A stretch of DNA of 64,000 nt from Hydractinia symbiolongicarpus (lineage: Eukaryota > Cnidaria > Hydrozoa > Anthoathecata > Hydractiniidae): NCBI RefSeq assembly GCF_029227915.1, contig NC_079878.1, positions 3,474,001 through 3,538,000 on the forward strand. The letters are read 5' to 3'. Under the pieces are notes generated by a model. That model ran no database searches, was not told the origin of the DNA, and saw only the letters and a list, made by a program, of their open reading frames with translations. Shown piece after piece: positions 62,767 through 64,000 of this stretch; position 1 is the stretch's first letter; the number at the start of each line of letters is the position of its first letter. Position numbers and translations under genes: made by a program.

Positions 62767-63579
62767 TCATGATCGGCCTCGTTTTGTAGAGTTTATATTT
62801 TTTGTATTTTCAGTGTTAGTATTTGAACCCCAATATATTAGTTTATTTGCAGCTGGTTGTAAATATTCTAAAACTGCTTTGAATAATTTATAAGATTCGA
62901 ATCCGGTATAAAACTTAAAGTGTGCTTCATTGTGTTTAAACCGGTCAATTGAAAATGCTATGTCACTTATAGTGGCTTGTTGTTTTTCAATAGTTTGATC
63001 AAGTTCCTTTTCATGAATTCTCATACAACTAATTTCGGCTCTCAATTTTTCCAACTCTTGTTTTAACTCTTCCTCCACAGATAATTCTGCAGCAATGTCA
63101 TTTGTCGTAGCCCTCACAGGAGAAAATAGTTGCAATTTACAGTTTGTACTGTTGAGAGTTTTTCTTGGTTTGCTAGCTGTTGGTTTGATAGTTTTTGGGA
63201 CTATTGTGGGAACATTGTTCATATATGTCTTCTTTCCACCAGTGAAATGAACAGAGCAAACTCTATGCGATGTAGAAGGTACAAAATCCTTTCTACTGAT
63301 CATAAAAAGCCATTTCTTTCGAAGCTCTGAGTCTTTAGGAATGACATAAAAAGATAAGTCTGGATTCTTCTTTGAGTTGTTTTGACAGAGAGGTACACAG
63401 CAAGTTATCCCTCCTCCTTTACTTTTAGCTTGCAATAAAAAGCTTGAACTTGATGAAAAGTTTGAGCCAATGCTTGCAGGAGAGCCCAAGTTTTGAAAAA
63501 AACTGTTGTCTTGATTAGAATTTTGTATATCGCTTTGGTTTTGAGTAGAATTAAGGATGAAGTGTACTTGTTCGGCCAT
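62767..63579 (-). CDS. THAP-domain N-terminal half of the transposase (ends at premature TGA)
   Basis: 270 residues from the ATG at 63,579 (MAEQVHFILN). The frame is also open upstream, with another ATG inside the right inverted repeat and further into the satellite. I prefer 63,579 because it is the first ATG inside the element beyond its end. A Ser/Asn-rich leader is followed by a C2CH THAP zinc finger at about 58-130: Cys60/Cys61 and Cys65 (CCVPLC), Trp90, Cys108-x2-His111 (VCSVHF), then VPTIVP. THAP domains bind DNA, here presumably the element's ends. A coiled coil follows at about 168-208, then the FKFYTGFESYKLFK and NKLIYWGSN segments typical of these transposases. The frame stops after TKRGRS. 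Relatives read on through RGRxRSLSxEEEFF, so TGA most likely replaced an Arg CGA codon. Confidence 0.88.
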   Translation of the reverse strand: MAEQVHFILNSTQNQSDIQNSNQDNSFFQNLGSPASIGSNFSSSSSFLLQAKSKGGGITCCVPLCQNNSKKNPDLSFYVIPKDSELRKKWLFMISRKDFVPSTSHRVCSVHFTGGKKTYMNNVPTIVPKTIKPTASKPRKTLNSTNCKLQLFSPVRATTNDIAAELSVEEELKQELEKLRAEISCMRIHEKELDQTIEKQQATISDIAFSIDRFKHNEAHFKFYTGFESYKLFKAVLEYLQPAANKLIYWGSNTNTENTKNINSTKRGRS

Positions 63580-63615
63580 TTTTGTTACTACGAATGGTTT
63601 GTTTACGTTTTCGCG
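63580..63615 (-). promoter_or_regulatory. Short leader between the right inverted repeat and the transposase ATG
   Basis: Only 36 bp separate the preferred transposase start from the right inverted repeat. The promoter must therefore lie within the inverted repeat itself, in the flanking satellite, or both. I see no clear TATA box here. An alternative ATG in the repeat would add 17 residues (MVVVFRENVNKPFVVTK). Confidence 0.35.
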
Positions 63616-63667
63616 GAATACAACTACCATAATGCATTGCGAATTAGCCGTATAGAGGGAACGGGGA
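63616..63667 (-). repeat. Right terminal inverted repeat, 52 bp
   Basis: Reads GAATACAACTACC through GTATAGAGGGAACGGGGA and is the exact reverse complement of 60,878-60,929. The last base (A at 63,667) may belong to the element, giving an AT target duplication, or to an AATT duplication. Confidence 0.95.
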
Positions 63668-63669
63668 AT
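63668..63669 (+). repeat. Right target-site duplication (AT)
   Basis: AT directly after the right inverted repeat, followed by TGCCGGCAAACG, which resumes the interrupted monomer. It pairs with 60,876-60,877. Confidence 0.75.
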
Positions 63670-64000
63670 TGCCGGCAAACGAAAAACCGCCATTTCCCGT
63701 AAACCCTGGACTCGGCCCATATAGTCAAAAGTATACAAAGAAAGTACCCGGGGAGTAAACTCATTTCCCATGTATACAAAGAAAGTACCCTGTGATTAAA
63801 CTCATTTCCAAAACGATTTTTTAAAATATTTTTTCACCACTAAAGCCCATGAGACTTGTAGTTTTCAAAAATGTTTTCATTTTTGATGAGACGCTTATTA
63901 AAAGAAGTTTACTCGCCGGGAAACGAAAACCCGCCATTTCCCGTAAACCCCGGACTCGGCCCGTATAGTCAAAAGAATACAAAGAAAGTACCCAGGGAGT
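63668..64000 (+). repeat. 203-bp satellite array, continuation right of the transposon
   Basis: The same satellite resumes in register directly after the transposon. The left flank ends GAAGTTTAAT and the right flank continues ATTGCCGGCAAACG, which together rebuild an ordinary monomer. The interrupted copy is a 243-bp-type monomer, with its extra 40-bp segment at 63,770-63,809. It is followed by a monomer with GACGCTTATTAAAAG and the rarer TTTACTCGCCGGGAAACG variant, also seen at 58,441 and 59,252. The array runs off the window end. Confidence 0.97.

Larger units (their letters stand above)
60878..63667. mobile_element. ISL2EU (IS4EU)-like DNA transposon, 2,790 bp
   Basis: A unique insertion in the satellite with perfect 52-bp terminal inverted repeats and a 2-bp AT target duplication. 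It holds a minus-strand THAP/DDE transposase frame (62,008-63,579) and a convergent plus-strand SWIM-finger gene (61,139-61,987). Their stops are about 20 bp apart. ISL2EU is, to my knowledge, the eukaryotic superfamily that pairs an IS5-like DDE transposase, often with a THAP domain, with a YqaJ-type nuclease protein. PIF/Harbinger is less likely because it has 3-bp targets and a Myb partner. P elements are less likely because they have 8-bp targets and a different catalytic domain. This copy has one stop in the transposase and no YqaJ domain. Identical inverted repeats argue for a recent insertion. Confidence 0.85.
391..63809 (+). repeat. 243-bp monomer variant: 40-bp internal duplication, 30 copies
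   Basis: Thirty monomers carry an extra 40 bp that begins ATGTATACAAAGAAAGTACC and ends in AACTCATTTCC. It is a second, diverged copy of the segment just before it (GTATACAAAGAAAGTACCCG through ACTCATTTCC), so the monomer becomes 243 bp. Start positions of the extra segment are 391, 1649, 2907, 6192, 8667, 10532, 11182, 11831, 13696, 14346, 16010, 16457, 18121, 18973, 19623, 20070, 21531, 21978, 24047, 26725, 27981, 30251, 33533, 37831, 38885, 40751, 42212, 45902, 58300 and 63770. Most of these monomers also share CCCATATAG where other subtypes have CCCGTATAG, and CCCGGGGAG where others have CCCAGGGAG. They therefore form one lineage and not thirty independent duplications. None occurs between 45.9 and 58.3 kb. 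Confidence 0.93.

Noticed and set aside
60878-63667. PIF/Harbinger or P-element assignment for the transposon
   Set aside because: The target duplication is 2 bp (or 4 bp), not the 3 bp of Harbinger or 8 bp of P elements. There is no Myb-like partner, and the SWIM protein of the YqaJ type points to ISL2EU.
62238-63702. Short plus-strand frames opposite the transposase
   Set aside because: They lie antisense to the clear THAP/DDE coding sequence and have no recognisable motif.

Overview
This window is almost entirely one tandem satellite array from a eukaryote, interrupted once by a DNA transposon. Bases 1 to about 60,877 and about 63,668 to 64,000 are head-to-tail copies, all in the same orientation, of a roughly 203-bp, AT-rich (about 38% GC) but CpG-rich monomer. 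I estimate about 296 copies. Both window edges lie inside the array, so the true array is longer than 64 kb. Apart from the transposon I find no host gene, tRNA, rRNA or CRISPR array. The many 60-100 codon reading frames in the array are repeats of one another and I do not consider them genes.

The array is not a uniform 203-mer. Several monomer subtypes recur in fixed order, giving higher-order units. Tandem duplications with measurable offsets include 3,164 bp (8.3-14.6 kb), 811 bp (24.9-26.5 kb), 1,256 bp (26.5-29.0 kb), 3,282 bp (30.1-36.6 kb), 1,054 bp (37.8-39.9 kb), 1,461 bp (40.0-42.9 kb), 812 bp (46.6-49.0 kb), 4,047 bp (49.3-57.8 kb) and 609 bp (58.7-59.9 kb). Dispersed block copies include 5.5-5.9 kb and 3,613 bp offsets between 14.6 and 24.3 kb, and 5,800, 7,018 and 3,692 bp offsets in the first 9 kb. 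Thirty monomers are a 243-bp variant carrying an extra 40-bp internal duplication. None of these occurs between about 45.9 and 58.3 kb. Hybrid and deleted monomers mark unequal-exchange junctions.

At 60,878-63,667 a 2,790-bp transposon with perfect 52-bp terminal inverted repeats sits in one monomer. It carries a minus-strand THAP-plus-DDE transposase reading frame, broken by one in-frame TGA, with all three catalytic acidic residues present. A convergent plus-strand gene encodes a SWIM zinc-finger protein that stops in a (TA)8 tract where the family normally continues into a YqaJ-type nuclease domain. This combination, with a 2-bp AT target duplication, fits the ISL2EU (IS4EU) superfamily. 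The transposase may be disabled by the stop, and the accessory gene has lost its nuclease domain. A paralogous empty site lies in the same array at 58,198-58,199 and confirms the exact insertion boundaries.

The THAP-DDE/SWIM-YqaJ element type and the satellite architecture suggest an invertebrate animal such as a mollusc, cnidarian or insect. The sequence alone does not identify the species. The array could be pericentromeric, centromeric or other heterochromatin, and nothing here decides between these.
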